Positions 9,360 to 19,895 of a stretch of DNA of 64,000 nucleotides are shown here, in pieces. How positions within the stretch are numbered: the stretch's first letter is position 1; each line of letters opens with the position of its first letter. The translations under genes and the position numbers were made by a program. The notes under the pieces are model-generated. The model was not told the DNA's origin. It saw nothing but the letters and a program-made list of their open reading frames with translations, and did not search any database. This DNA is from Rhizobium sp. BT03 (GTDB lineage Bacteria > Pseudomonadota > Alphaproteobacteria > Rhizobiales > Rhizobiaceae): NCBI RefSeq assembly GCF_030053155.1, contig NZ_CP125646.1, positions 1-64,000 of the forward strand. Reading direction: 5' to 3'.

Positions 9360-10207
9360 GGTCGATCCTTAATTCCGATTCGCCTCAGCAGAGCAGTAAC
9401 CGCCCATAAGAATATCCCCATGGAAATCACCAAGCTGAACGCAATTGCGGACCCGAGCGGCCAGTCAAATGATAGACCAAATCGACCGACCACAGCGTTC
9501 CCGGCAAGCTGCGCTTTGGGTCCTCCGAGAAGTTGAGGGGTGACGAAATCGCCAGCTGCGATGACGAACGCTAGCGCAAACGCTGACACGATACCGCGAC
9601 TGGCCATTGGGACGGTGACCCTGAAAAAGGCGCCGATCGAAGTGGCTCCGAGGCTCTTTGCCGCCTCGATGCATTGCGCGGAAACTCCGGAAAGAGCCGA
9701 AACGAGCGGGAGCATAGCGACTGGTACGAGGATGCTTGTCAAAGTCACGATCACGGCAGCTTTGCTATACGCGAAGGTTTCCAATGGCGCCTCGGTGACA
9801 CCCGTCCAGCTCAACAGCTGGCTGATCGCGCCATTGCGGCCGAGAAGTGATCGCCATGCGTAAATCCGCACGATGTAGGCTGTGAACAGGGAGACCATCA
9901 CCAGGAGCAGAATAATTGTCCCTGCCCGCCTGAGCGGGCCGAGAGTGATCGCATATGCCAGCGGAAACGCAAGCACGACTGACGCCAGCCCGATCGCCGA
10001 TCCCATCCAAAGAGATCGAAGCAGAATCTCACGAAACAGTGGGTCCGTAAAAATCTTGATGTAATTCTCTGGTGAGGTACCGAACGAAATGTCAGCGTAG
10101 CTGGTGCTACCGAAAGAATACGCGAATAGCACGCCGCATGGGATAATGAAGAAGACGGCCATGAAGAGGCTGGCCGGCGCAGCCATGAGATAAAACTGCC
10201 TAACCAT
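9356..10207 (-). CDS. ABC transporter permease, PotB-like
   Basis: A 283-residue membrane protein with six predicted transmembrane segments and the EAA loop EAAKSLGATSIGAFFRVTVP (about 180-200). It pairs with the downstream PotC-like permease to form the membrane channel of a polyamine-type ABC importer. Its start overlaps the ATPase gene end by eight bases, consistent with translational coupling. Confidence 0.85.
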   Translation of the reverse strand: MVRQFYLMAAPASLFMAVFFIIPCGVLFAYSFGSTSYADISFGTSPENYIKIFTDPLFREILLRSLWMGSAIGLASVVLAFPLAYAITLGPLRRAGTIILLLVMVSLFTAYIVRIYAWRSLLGRNGAISQLLSWTGVTEAPLETFAYSKAAVIVTLTSILVPVAMLPLVSALSGVSAQCIEAAKSLGATSIGAFFRVTVPMASRGIVSAFALAFVIAAGDFVTPQLLGGPKAQLAGNAVVGRFGLSFDWPLGSAIAFSLVISMGIFLWAVTALLRRIGIKDRP

Positions 10208-11312
10208 TGGTGTCGTCTTCGATTTGCGCGATTGAGTTGTCCGACCAGGTGAGAAGAACCCGGTCGCCTTGTGAGAATGCGCCGCCCGTACCGGCGAGAA
10301 CCGGTTGCTGAACCATAACGCTTTGCTCGCCTACCTGGACTAGGTAGCGCCTGAATGCGCCTTGAAAGATCGCCTCTCGAACCTGTCCTGTTACCGAATT
10401 TGACTCGGACGCGGCAGGACGGTCTTTCGGCGTCCCCTCAATCATTATGGATTCGGGTCGGAGGCAGACGAGGCCCGCTCCTGTGTCTCGAGCACCGTGA
10501 GCATCGAAGCGGATGTTTCCAACAGGCGATTGAAGCAAGGACTTATTTCCCTCACGGCGAAGCGACCCCGTAAAGATGTTCGCTTCTCCCAGAAACTTTG
10601 CGCTGAACAGAGTTTTTGGTCGGCTATAAACCTCTTCAGGAGAACCGCGTTGAACGATAGTTCCGCTGTTCATAAGGACGATCTCGTCGCTCATGACCAT
10701 CGCCTCGTCCTGATCGTGTGTGACGAACAGGAAGGTCGCGCCGATGCTACGCTGGAGTTGGCGAAGTTCAAGCTGCATCGCTTGGCGAAGCTTGAGATCC
10801 AATGCTGACATCGGTTCATCGAGCAGCAAAACCGGTGGTCCGGCAGCAAGAGCGCGTGCGAGCGCCACTCGCTGAGCTTGGCCGCCGGAAAGCTGATCGA
10901 TCGGCCGATCTGCAAAGGCGCTGAGCCTGACGATCTCGAGAAGCTCGCCAACGCGATTGGCAGCCTTCTTTTTCTCCACCCGTTGCAGTGATAAAGCAAA
11001 CCCGACATTCTGGCTTACCGTCATGTGGGGAAACAGCGCGTAGCGCTGGAAAACAAGGCCAACGGGGCGGCGATGCGGCGGCGTCAGCGACAGGTCTTTC
11101 CCCGCTATCACAACGCGCCCTGTTGATTGCCGATCCAGCCCGGCAATGATGCGCATTAATGTCGTCTTGCCGCAGCCCGAGGGACCAAGCAAAGATACAA
11201 AGCGGCCAGGCGCCACGTCGAGCGAAATGCTCGACAGGGCGGTGAATGACCCGAACTCCTTAGTGACGCGTCGGACCGAGACTGCGGAAGTTTCAACTAC
11301 CTGCGAAATCAT
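10200..11312 (-). CDS. ABC transporter ATP-binding protein, PotA-like
   Basis: This ATPase energises the Pot-type importer. It has Walker A GPSGCGKTTL, the signature LSGGQAQRVALARAL, Walker B LLLDEPMSALD, a switch histidine (FVTHDQDEAM), and a C-terminal TOBE-like domain (about 280-365). I prefer the ATG at 11312 because it forms an ATGA overlap with the stop of the binding-protein gene; an upstream ATG at 11345 would overlap that gene by 37 bases. Length from 11312 is 370 residues, normal for PotA. Confidence 0.88.
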   Translation of the reverse strand: MISQVVETSAVSVRRVTKEFGSFTALSSISLDVAPGRFVSLLGPSGCGKTTLMRIIAGLDRQSTGRVVIAGKDLSLTPPHRRPVGLVFQRYALFPHMTVSQNVGFALSLQRVEKKKAANRVGELLEIVRLSAFADRPIDQLSGGQAQRVALARALAAGPPVLLLDEPMSALDLKLRQAMQLELRQLQRSIGATFLFVTHDQDEAMVMSDEIVLMNSGTIVQRGSPEEVYSRPKTLFSAKFLGEANIFTGSLRREGNKSLLQSPVGNIRFDAHGARDTGAGLVCLRPESIMIEGTPKDRPAASESNSVTGQVREAIFQGAFRRYLVQVGEQSVMVQQPVLAGTGGAFSQGDRVLLTWSDNSIAQIEDDTNG

Positions 11313-12424
11313 GACAGCTTGATCCGTTCCCAAGCTTCGGTCCAATCCCGCATGGTTGCGATTTCACCCTCAGCCTCAAGGCCTGGTGGAATATAGAACG
11401 TGTTCTTTTCCAGGAAAGCTGGCAGATCTTCGTAAGGATAGAGCTTTCGTTGGTCGTCAGGCAGAAGTGCGACCGCGTCGGCGTTCACAACGCCACAGCC
11501 GATTGCAGCGCCGATGATGGCGTTGCCCTCTGCGGAAAGCATCTGATTGAGGAACGAGTACGCCTGCTCCAGATGCGGAGCCTTGGCGGCGATGCAGTAT
11601 GAATCGCACCAGAGAAATGTACCATCTTCCGGAGGAACATAGGACGCGCCGTCAATGCCCTTTGCCTTCAGCTTTGTGTCGATAAACCGCCATCCAAGCA
11701 CACTTGCCTGCGCGTCGCCGCGCGCCAGAACGTCAGTAATGTCGCCAAAGCTTGGCGCAATGGTTGTCAGGTTCGCCTTGACCGGCATGAAAGCCTCGGC
11801 AGCCTGACTGACCTGAGCTTTCGTCAGCTTGGAGAAGTCGGTGGTTTTGAAGAGTGCCCGAGCAAAGAGCCAGAGGTTTGCGGGGTCGTCCAGCGTGATG
11901 AGCTTGCCACGGTATTTCTCATCACCGAGATCTGCCCAATTCTTTGGAAGATCTTTGAAAAGATCTGCCCGGTAGCTCAGCGGATAGTCACTCCAACTCA
12001 CTGGCATAGCATAGTTCGCACCATTGGACTGCTGCCACGACATGTTACGAAACTGGGTGAAAAAGCGCTCGCTGCTTGGCAGTTTTGCTGCATCGATCGG
12101 CTCGACCAGCTTTGTTCTGATCAAGGGCCCGATGGCACTGATGCCGGGCGTGACAACGTCAATCGACCCCACTCCGCCGCTGCGGAGTTTCGTTACAATC
12201 TCAGCATTGCCCGTGATGTATTGCGCATCCAGGGTGAGGCCCTGCGCAGCAAGCGGTCCCATCGCCTTCGGGTCATCGTAACCCTGCCAGCCAAGGAACT
12301 TGAGAGTCACGTTCAGCGCTTCGGCACTTGCTGCCGCTCGTGCTCTCATTGAAGGAAAAGCTGCAGCGATGCCAACGGCGCCAAGAAGCGCTCCTTGGCG
12401 AGCAAGGAATTCACGACGATTCAT
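11309..12424 (-). CDS. Periplasmic substrate-binding protein, PotD-like
   Basis: A 371-residue extracellular solute-binding protein of the spermidine/putrescine group. The N-terminus carries a twin-arginine type signal (NRREFLARQGALLGAVGIAA) ending near an Ala-rich cleavage region at about 30-34, so it is probably exported folded. It is the first gene of the Pot-like operon. A perfect 30-bp palindrome lies 58 bases upstream of its start and is the likely operator. The ligand is unknown; the neighbouring catabolic island suggests a nitrogenous or betaine-like compound. Confidence 0.85.
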   Translation of the reverse strand: MNRREFLARQGALLGAVGIAAAFPSMRARAAASAEALNVTLKFLGWQGYDDPKAMGPLAAQGLTLDAQYITGNAEIVTKLRSGGVGSIDVVTPGISAIGPLIRTKLVEPIDAAKLPSSERFFTQFRNMSWQQSNGANYAMPVSWSDYPLSYRADLFKDLPKNWADLGDEKYRGKLITLDDPANLWLFARALFKTTDFSKLTKAQVSQAAEAFMPVKANLTTIAPSFGDITDVLARGDAQASVLGWRFIDTKLKAKGIDGASYVPPEDGTFLWCDSYCIAAKAPHLEQAYSFLNQMLSAEGNAIIGAAIGCGVVNADAVALLPDDQRKLYPYEDLPAFLEKNTFYIPPGLEAEGEIATMRDWTEAWERIKLS

Positions 12425-12481
12425 TTTTATCTCCCAGGTTGTCCGTCAGCGTTCCCGCACTGAATGGCGTTTCAAGTTATT

Positions 12482-12511
12482 TTTTATGATCTTTGATCAA
12501 AGATCATAAAA
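12482..12511. promoter_or_regulatory. 30-bp perfect palindrome, probable GntR-type operator
   Basis: Fifteen bases read identically on each strand about the centre 12496/12497. The core is ATCTTTGATCAAAGAT flanked by TTTTATG and CATAAAA. It lies between the start of the PotD-like gene and the end of the gdh pseudogene. The same TTTGATCAA core recurs at 28962-28981 and 29143-29150 next to a GntR-family gene, so this is a probable regulator binding site. Confidence 0.75.
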
Positions 12512-12550
12512 TGTCAATGCATCTCCTCCACAAATATCAATCGGGCATCG

Positions 12551-13994
12551 TTAGATTCCTATCGCTTCATAGGCGTCGGCGATCTGTCGGATCGACGCGA
12601 CATAGGCGGCGGTTCGGTAATCACCGAGTTCCGGTTGCTGTTCGATGAGGTCAGCGATGCGTGTCCAGGTGCTGCGCATGACGTCTTCCAGTCCGGACCG
12701 GACGAGATCGATTTCAGCGCCGCCTTCGAGAAACTCGTCACGGATATCGGCGGGGAACTCCTTGCCGGTCATGCGTTCCAGCGCCGTTGCGATCGTCTGG
12801 TTGCGCCTTTCGCGCCGGCGCCGTTCCATCAGACAAGGGAATATGCGTGAGGTTCTTCACCCACTCGAAGTAGCTTACGACGACCCCGCCGGCATTGACG
12901 TAGAGATCGGGAAGAATGGTGATCCCACGGGTGCGCAGAACCTTGTCGGCCTCAAAGGTGACCGGCCCGTTGGCGGCTTCGACGACCAGGTTTGCCTTGA
13001 TGCGCTCCGCGTTCCCCGCATAGATTGCATTTTCCATCGCCGCCGGAATGAGAACGTCGCATGGCTGCTCGATGCCCGTCAAATCACCCGGATACGACAT
13101 GGCGCCTGCAAAACCGAGGACGCTGCCGGTTTTGATCTGATGCTGCTTCAGCGCCTCGATCGCCAAACCATCGGCATTGGCGACATAGCCGTCCCGTTCA
13201 GCGACAACGGTAACCCGGGCACCGTCTTCTTCAGAGACGAACTTTGACGCATGGTAGCCGACATTGCCGAAGCCCTGAACGATGACGGCTGCACCCTTCA
13301 GATCACGCTTGCCGTTCAGGCCGGCAGTGCGCGGATCGCGGAGATAGCTCTGGATGGCGAACTGGACGCCTCGCCCGGTTGCCTCGGTGCGGCCGGCGAT
13401 ACCGCCCTTTGACAGCGGCTTTCCGGTGACGCAGGCGCGCGCATTGATGACATCGGTCGGATTGGCGCGGCGGAACTCGTCCATCATCCAGGCCATTTCC
13501 CGCTCGCCGGTGCCGATGTCGGGCGCCGGAACGTTGACGCCGGGGCCGATCAGGCCTCGTTTGTTGAGCTCCTGGGTGAAGCGGCGCGTAATGCGCTCGA
13601 GCTCCTGCGGCGTCCATTCGCGAGGATCGATCTTCAGCGCGCCTTTCGAGCCGCCGAACGGCACATCGACCAACGAGCATTTAAGCGTCATCAGTGCTGC
13701 CAGTGCCTCCACCTCTTCCCCATCGGCATTCGAGGCATAGCGGATGCCACCCTTCACCGGCTCGCAATGCTCGCTGTGGACCGACCGCCAGCCGATGAAG
13801 CTGTACATGCGGCCGCGCAGGCGAACGCCGAACCGAACCGTATAGGTCGAGTTGCACTGCATGATCCGCTCCGCCAGCCCTTCGGGCAGGTCGAGAAACG
13901 TCATGGCATGACGGAAGTTCTGGTCAACGCTCTCCAGAAAGCCTGCGGAGCTGGTTTCTCCGGCTTGCACGTTGCGTTGTGGTATTGCGTTCAC
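12551..13994 (-). pseudogene. Glu/Leu/Phe/Val dehydrogenase, frameshifted near the C-terminus
   Basis: The main frame gives the family in order: GGIRYASNADGEEVEALAAL, the catalytic-lysine region KCSLVDVPFGGSKGA, the PAPDIGTGEREM loop, and the NAD-binding fold VIVQGFGNVGYHAS. The frame is lost near 12835 (NLTHIPLSDG...) and continues in another frame from about 12829 (RNQTIATALERMTG to the stop at 12551). The partial copy at 45542-46032 reads through this point, so a small deletion here is likely. A GTG at 13994 has an AGGAGG site at good spacing; an ATG at 14024 is the alternative. The reaction would interconvert glutamate (or a branched amino acid) with its 2-oxoacid and ammonia. Confidence 0.8.
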
Positions 13995-14033
13995 TGGGGG
14001 ATTCCTCCTTGTTTGGTCGTTCAAGTGCTGTGC

Positions 14034-14531
14034 TCAGCTCAGCAAAATTCTTTGGTCTGCATTGCGCACCAGCAGGGCGTAAATCAGCGTGAACAGCCGG
14101 CGGGCAGTGTCGTTGTCGATGTTCACCTTCGCTGACAACCGGCTTTTCAGCAGTTCGGCAGCCTCGTTGTGGACGCCGCGCCGGCCCATATCGATTGCCT
14201 CAAGCCGCTCAGGCCCTGGATGGCGGACGGCGTCGTAGTAGCTCTCGCAAATGCGGGTGTAATCCTTGAGCAGTCGGCGGAAGGGTGTCAGCGACAGGTA
14301 GTAACTGACGACGTGGTCGCCCTGATCATCGGCAACGTGCAGAGCCAGGCGCCCGTCAACCGCTTCGATCCTGAGGCGATAAGGTCCGCCGTCGTGACCG
14401 ACTGGAATGAATGTATTGGATTCCAGGAGATCGATGACAGCGAGCGCTTGCTCCCGCTCAATTCTGGCGTCCCGGCCACCGAACGACCGGTGGAGCGATA
14501 CGTCGCAGAGACGGTACTCGGCGGAGGCCAT
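14034..14531 (-). CDS. UPF0262 family protein, copy 1
   Basis: A 165-residue protein of the alphaproteobacterial UPF0262 family, recognised by the blocks [34 protein letters not shown] and [19 protein letters not shown]. Its function is not known. I chose the ATG at 14531 because GGAGGG lies six bases upstream and the length fits the family. It begins 15 bases after the thiolase stop and ends 39 bases before the gdh GTG, so the three genes are probably co-transcribed. A second, divergent copy lies at 48256-48771. Confidence 0.75.
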   Translation of the reverse strand: MASAEYRLCDVSLHRSFGGRDARIEREQALAVIDLLESNTFIPVGHDGGPYRLRIEAVDGRLALHVADDQGDHVVSYYLSLTPFRRLLKDYTRICESYYDAVRHPGPERLEAIDMGRRGVHNEAAELLKSRLSAKVNIDNDTARRLFTLIYALLVRNADQRILLS

Positions 14532-14545
14532 GGCCCTGCCCTCCG

Positions 14546-15718
<1,173 letters not shown>

Positions 15719-15792
15719 GGTGGTCTCCTCTTGGTCCTTGCGAAGCGGGCAGGCGCCGGCTCCAGCATCTCGGCAACAGGTCGGCGGTCGGC

Positions 15793-16422
15793 CTAGTTGA
15801 TGATGGTCGCCTCGGTGGCGCTGCGGATCTCGCCGTCGGTGACGCCCTCGGCAATCTCGACCAACTTCAGTCCCCCATCAACGACGTCGAGTACACCGAG
15901 ATTGGTGATGATCCGATCGACGACACTTTGTCCGGTCAGCGGCAGGGTGCAGACCTTTAGCACCTTGGATTCGCCGGCCTTGTTGGTGTGGTCCATAACA
16001 ACGACCACCCGCTTGACGCCGGCAACCAGATCCATCGCGCCGCCCATGCCCTTGACGAGCTTGCCGGGGATCATCCAGTTGGCTAGGTCGCCATTCTCGG
16101 CCACTTCCATGGCGCCGAGGATTGCCATGGCGATCTTGCCGCCGCGGATCATCGCGAAGCTCTGCGCCGAGTCGAAGAAGGCCGAATGCGGCAATGCCGT
16201 CACCGTCTGCTTGCCGGCATTGATGAGATCGGCATCAATCTCACGTTCGGTCGGAAAGGGGCCGATGCCGAGCAAGCCATTCTCCGACTGCAGCGTCACA
16301 TGGACGCCTTCGGGGATATAATTGGCGACCAGAGTCGGAATGCCGATGCCGAGATTGACGTAGGTACCGTCTTGAAGTTCGCGGGCAGCGCGCGCCGCCA
16401 TCTGGTTTCTGTCCCAGGCCAT
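15793..16422 (-). CDS. 3-oxoacid CoA-transferase subunit B
   Basis: A 209-residue beta subunit of succinyl-CoA:3-ketoacid CoA-transferase. It has the catalytic-glutamate motif SENGLLGIG (about 50-58) and [19 protein letters not shown]. With subunit A it activates acetoacetate to acetoacetyl-CoA using succinyl-CoA. The ATG at 16422 ([13 protein letters not shown]) is preferred over a longer frame because family members start here. It lies 17 bases after subunit A and feeds the thiolase encoded downstream. Confidence 0.88.
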   Translation of the reverse strand: MAWDRNQMAARAARELQDGTYVNLGIGIPTLVANYIPEGVHVTLQSENGLLGIGPFPTEREIDADLINAGKQTVTALPHSAFFDSAQSFAMIRGGKIAMAILGAMEVAENGDLANWMIPGKLVKGMGGAMDLVAGVKRVVVVMDHTNKAGESKVLKVCTLPLTGQSVVDRIITNLGVLDVVDGGLKLVEIAEGVTDGEIRSATEATIIN

Positions 16423-16439
16423 GTCTCTTCCCCTGCCCT

Positions 16440-17138
16440 TCAAGCCGCCGCACGCGTCGTGCGCTGTTCGATGCGTTTCTCGTGCTGACCCTGGATCAGA
16501 CGGTGCACATAGATCCCCGGCACATGGATGTGATCGGGATCGAGGCTGCCGGCGGGCACGATTTCCTCGACTTCGGCAACGCACATCTTGCCGCAGGTAG
16601 CGGCCGGTGGATTGAAGTTGCGCGCCGTCTTGCGGAAGATGAGATTGCCCGACGTGTCGGCCTTCCAGGCCTTGACGATCGACAGGTCCGCGACGATGCC
16701 GGTCTCAAGAACGTAGGTTTCGCCGTTGAAGGCCTTCGTCTCCTTGCCCTCGGCCACGACCGTGCCGACCCCGGTCTTGGTATAGAAGCCGGCGATGCCG
16801 GCGCCGCCGGCCCGCATCCGCTCGGCCAGCGTTCCCTGCGGATTGAACTCAAGCTCGAGTTCGCCGCTGAGATACTGGCGCATGAACTCGCCGTTTTCGC
16901 CGACATAGGACGAGATCATCTTCCTGATCTGCCTGGTCTTCAGCAGCACGCCGAGACCGAAGTCGTCGACACCGCAATTGTTCGACGCGATCGTCAGGTC
17001 TTTGGTGCCCACCTGACGGATCGCATCGATCAGCAGTTCCGGTATGCCGCAAAGGCCGAAGCCACCCGCAGCAATGAACATGCCGTCGAACAGCAAGCCA
17101 TCAAGCGCCGACGTCGGATTGTCGTAAGTTTTGTTCAT
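16440..17138 (-). CDS. 3-oxoacid CoA-transferase subunit A
   Basis: A 232-residue alpha subunit, with the glycine-rich [19 protein letters not shown] near the N-terminus, [12 protein letters not shown], and the C-terminal [20 protein letters not shown]. With subunit B it forms the acetoacetate-activating CoA-transferase. Its place in the island fits recovery of the acetoacetate released by the beta-keto-acid cleavage enzyme encoded at 27945. Confidence 0.88.
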   Translation of the reverse strand: MNKTYDNPTSALDGLLFDGMFIAAGGFGLCGIPELLIDAIRQVGTKDLTIASNNCGVDDFGLGVLLKTRQIRKMISSYVGENGEFMRQYLSGELELEFNPQGTLAERMRAGGAGIAGFYTKTGVGTVVAEGKETKAFNGETYVLETGIVADLSIVKAWKADTSGNLIFRKTARNFNPPAATCGKMCVAEVEEIVPAGSLDPDHIHVPGIYVHRLIQGQHEKRIEQRTTRAAA

Positions 17139-17177
17139 AATACCCCACAGTTTTTTGAATTTGTTGCCCGGCGCAGC

Positions 17178-18074
17178 CTATGCGCCCCGGCTGCCTTCAA
17201 CCATGATCTCAAAAAGCGCCGGAAGCTGCTTCTGCCCGTAACCCCTGGCTTTTGCTTCATCAAACAGACCGCCAAGGAGCTGGATCAAATCAGCCCTCAT
17301 ATTCAGTGAGTTTGCTTGTTCGGAAACGAGCTTGAACGCAGCAGCGTGGACGTCGAGCGTTGCTCCGGGGGCAGTGTAATCGCGCTGTATGATGGCATCC
17401 CCGTAACGCTTGGTCGTGCGGTTACGGATGTGCTCCCCGCTGTCAATAATTTCCACAATGACGTCAAGCGGCAAGCCCCTGGCAGAGCACAAGGCAAGGG
17501 CCTGGAAATAAGCGAGCCAGGAGCCGTAGATGTAAGCAAACCGTGCGAGCTCAAGGTCGGGAGCTGCGCCGTAGCTCTCCGATATGAACATAGGCTTTTT
17601 GCCGAGCGCGTGCAGAACGGGTTCGCAGTGAGCGTAGACGCCACGCGGACCCGAATAGGCAATGATGCAATCTCCATCTCTGACACGCTGCGGCAAGCCC
17701 ATGATGGCGCCATCCAAATAGAGGATGTCCTCCGGCTGGCATAAGGCCGCCATTTTTTCAGATTCACCGCGGGTGATCGTTGTAAGCTGCACCAGGATCT
17801 TCCCTCGCAGGGCCTGTCTTGGGCCGTCGGCCAGTAGCAGCTTTTCGGTCGTCGCATGATCTAAGATGCAGACAACAAGCAAATCGCAGCGCTTAATAAC
17901 TGCATCCAGATCCGTCGAAGTGAACGCGTCTAGCTTGGCAAGCGGCGCCAACTTCTCAGGGGTTCGGTTCCATACACTGACGTCGAAACCTCCCACCAAA
18001 AGGCTCTCTGCCAAGGCGCTTCCCATGCTCCCGGCACCCACGACAGCAACACGACGTACGCTATCAACTTGCAT
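17178..18074 (-). CDS. NAD(P)-dependent dehydrogenase, imine reductase / beta-hydroxyacid dehydrogenase type
   Basis: A 298-residue protein with an N-terminal Rossmann fold (VAVVGAGSMGSALAESLL, then WNRTPEK) and a helical C-terminal domain of the kind seen in imine reductases and 6-phosphogluconate-type dehydrogenases. The usual catalytic lysine region of beta-hydroxyacid dehydrogenases is not obvious, so an imine or cyclic-amine substrate is possible. The ATG at 18074 has GGAGGAG seven bases upstream and is preferred to 18107. It sits directly after hydantoinase B and before the CoA-transferase. Substrate unknown. Confidence 0.7.
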   Translation of the reverse strand: MQVDSVRRVAVVGAGSMGSALAESLLVGGFDVSVWNRTPEKLAPLAKLDAFTSTDLDAVIKRCDLLVVCILDHATTEKLLLADGPRQALRGKILVQLTTITRGESEKMAALCQPEDILYLDGAIMGLPQRVRDGDCIIAYSGPRGVYAHCEPVLHALGKKPMFISESYGAAPDLELARFAYIYGSWLAYFQALALCSARGLPLDVIVEIIDSGEHIRNRTTKRYGDAIIQRDYTAPGATLDVHAAAFKLVSEQANSLNMRADLIQLLGGLFDEAKARGYGQKQLPALFEIMVEGSRGA

Positions 18075-18131
18075 GCAGTTCTCCTCCAGCCATGCTGCCA
18101 GGGCCAACCGGCAACATGGCTTCCATGCGCG

Positions 18132-19895
18132 TTAATGGGACGTGTTCCGATATTCGCGGGTCTTTTGGGCATCGACGACATTGTCGATGATAGCCACCTT
18201 GTAGACATCTCGCGCCCGCTCTGGAGAGATCCAGCCTTCGGCCACATCCTTGAGCACGAGATCGACATCACGTTCGAGGGGATTTCCGTATCCGCCTCCG
18301 CCGCAGGCAATCCCGATCATATTTTCGCCAGCCTTCAAGGTGATGTTGGAAACCTTGTCGATTGGCGTGACCTGACCTCGGAGATCTCGAACCAGCTGGC
18401 CCGCACCATGGGCCGAACCGCCACCGCGAACGCCCCGTGGCGGGTTTTCAGTTCCGTCACTTGCAAAGATGAACGTCATGTCAGCACCGACTGGACCGAA
18501 TTCGACCCGAATTGCAGGGGCTCCACGGAAGCGGCCTGCTCCCTCGGTGTCCATCAAAAGCCTTCTTTCGCGTACCACGAGGGGATGGAAAAGTTCCGAC
18601 AGTTCGACGCCGTCAATGTTGCAGATGCCGGCACACCCGACGTTCAATACGGTCAGCCAGCTGTCAGAATACGCGCCCGCAGCACCGGACGTGTGTCCGA
18701 GAAACACCATGTTGACGTAGGGTTTCCCGTCACGAGGATCGACCCCCGAAACAGTGCTGGTTGTCGGGCACAAGCTATACCCGACCTCGGCCATCCCGGC
18801 GCCTTCGGAAATTTCGGCGATCGCCATTTGCACGCAGTTACCGGCCCGGTCCGCAAGGTTCGTCGTCGCAAGCGAGCAACTGGTTGGATGACGTGGAATG
18901 CCGACAACGCAGTTCTCGCGAAGATGAACCCTGATCCTGCGAAAGCTGCCAAAGTTCTTCGGTACGGAGCCATCGATGGAGTTGAACACGCCAATCATAC
19001 CAGCGGTTCGTGACGTTGCTTCGGTAAGATTGAGACCGCTAGCCAGGGCGTCATGGCAATCCCGAAAGTCGATGTCGATCATCGCCGCTTCTGCATCGAC
19101 CGTCACCTTGGCCGTAACCGTCACGCCTTCGGGTCCAGTGCCAGGAAATGAATCGTGCTGGGACCGCATGACGGTCGAGCCGCTAGCCAGTTTGCCGATG
19201 GCATCGACCATGCGCTTCTCGCTATAGTCAAACCACTGCTCGACAAACGCGGAGAGTTTGTCCCAGCCGATCTCCTTACCCAAGTTCAGCAGTTCGGTTT
19301 CGCCGATGCGGGCCGCGCCGATGGTCGCCAGCAGATCGCCATACCATTGGTTAGGCACTCGAATACGAGCGCGGCACATCCGGATGATATCGTCGATGTC
19401 CTCATAGTCGCGCTGTATCTGTACACATGGGAAGATCAAAGCTCCCTCTTCGTAGACATCTCTTGCCGTTGCCACCATCGTCGATGGAACCGCGTTGCCA
19501 ATGTCGGCCTGGTGCGCTTTTGTCACGACCGTGAAGCGGTGGATCCCGTCATCGTCGATAACCGGGATAATGAAACCGTGGTCTGCCGCATGGGAGTTGC
19601 CGTGATATGGCGAGTTGTGAATGAAGGCGTCTCCCGCTTTGAGCTTCGGATGAAATTCCAGCATGGATTTCGCCATCAGGTCCGGACCGGAAAGCGTGTG
19701 GATCGGAATGGCATCCGCTGAGTACAACAGCTTGCAATCGGCGGTCAGAATGCACGTCGAGAAGTCCCGTGCCCGGTTCAACACCCCCGAACGCCCAGTC
19801 CGCAGAATGGTGCTCGACATCTTTCGGTTGATACCGCCGATCCTATTGAACAGGATCGACATCTGTGCCGCGGAAATATTTGCTGGCGAGGTCAT
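18132..19895 (-). CDS. hyuB: Hydantoinase B / oxoprolinase family subunit
   Basis: A 587-residue protein of the HyuB family, with blocks such as DLMAKSMLEFHPKLKAGDAF and HNSPYHGNSHAADHGFIIPV and the C-terminal GGGGYGNPLERD. With HyuA it forms an ATP-dependent amidohydrolase that opens cyclic amides (N-methylhydantoin, 5-oxoproline, caprolactam) or related compounds; acetone carboxylases are distant relatives. Its ATG overlaps the HyuA stop (TAATG at 19895), so the two subunits are coupled. The substrate here is unknown and may belong to the pathway encoded around it. Confidence 0.82.
   Translation of the reverse strand: MTSPANISAAQMSILFNRIGGINRKMSSTILRTGRSGVLNRARDFSTCILTADCKLLYSADAIPIHTLSGPDLMAKSMLEFHPKLKAGDAFIHNSPYHGNSHAADHGFIIPVIDDDGIHRFTVVTKAHQADIGNAVPSTMVATARDVYEEGALIFPCVQIQRDYEDIDDIIRMCRARIRVPNQWYGDLLATIGAARIGETELLNLGKEIGWDKLSAFVEQWFDYSEKRMVDAIGKLASGSTVMRSQHDSFPGTGPEGVTVTAKVTVDAEAAMIDIDFRDCHDALASGLNLTEATSRTAGMIGVFNSIDGSVPKNFGSFRRIRVHLRENCVVGIPRHPTSCSLATTNLADRAGNCVQMAIAEISEGAGMAEVGYSLCPTTSTVSGVDPRDGKPYVNMVFLGHTSGAAGAYSDSWLTVLNVGCAGICNIDGVELSELFHPLVVRERRLLMDTEGAGRFRGAPAIRVEFGPVGADMTFIFASDGTENPPRGVRGGGSAHGAGQLVRDLRGQVTPIDKVSNITLKAGENMIGIACGGGGYGNPLERDVDLVLKDVAEGWISPERARDVYKVAIIDNVVDAQKTREYRNTSH

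Noticed and set aside
11312..11345. Upstream ATG for the PotA-like ATPase
   Set aside because: It would overlap the binding-protein gene by 37 bases; the ATGA overlap at 11312 is the better start.
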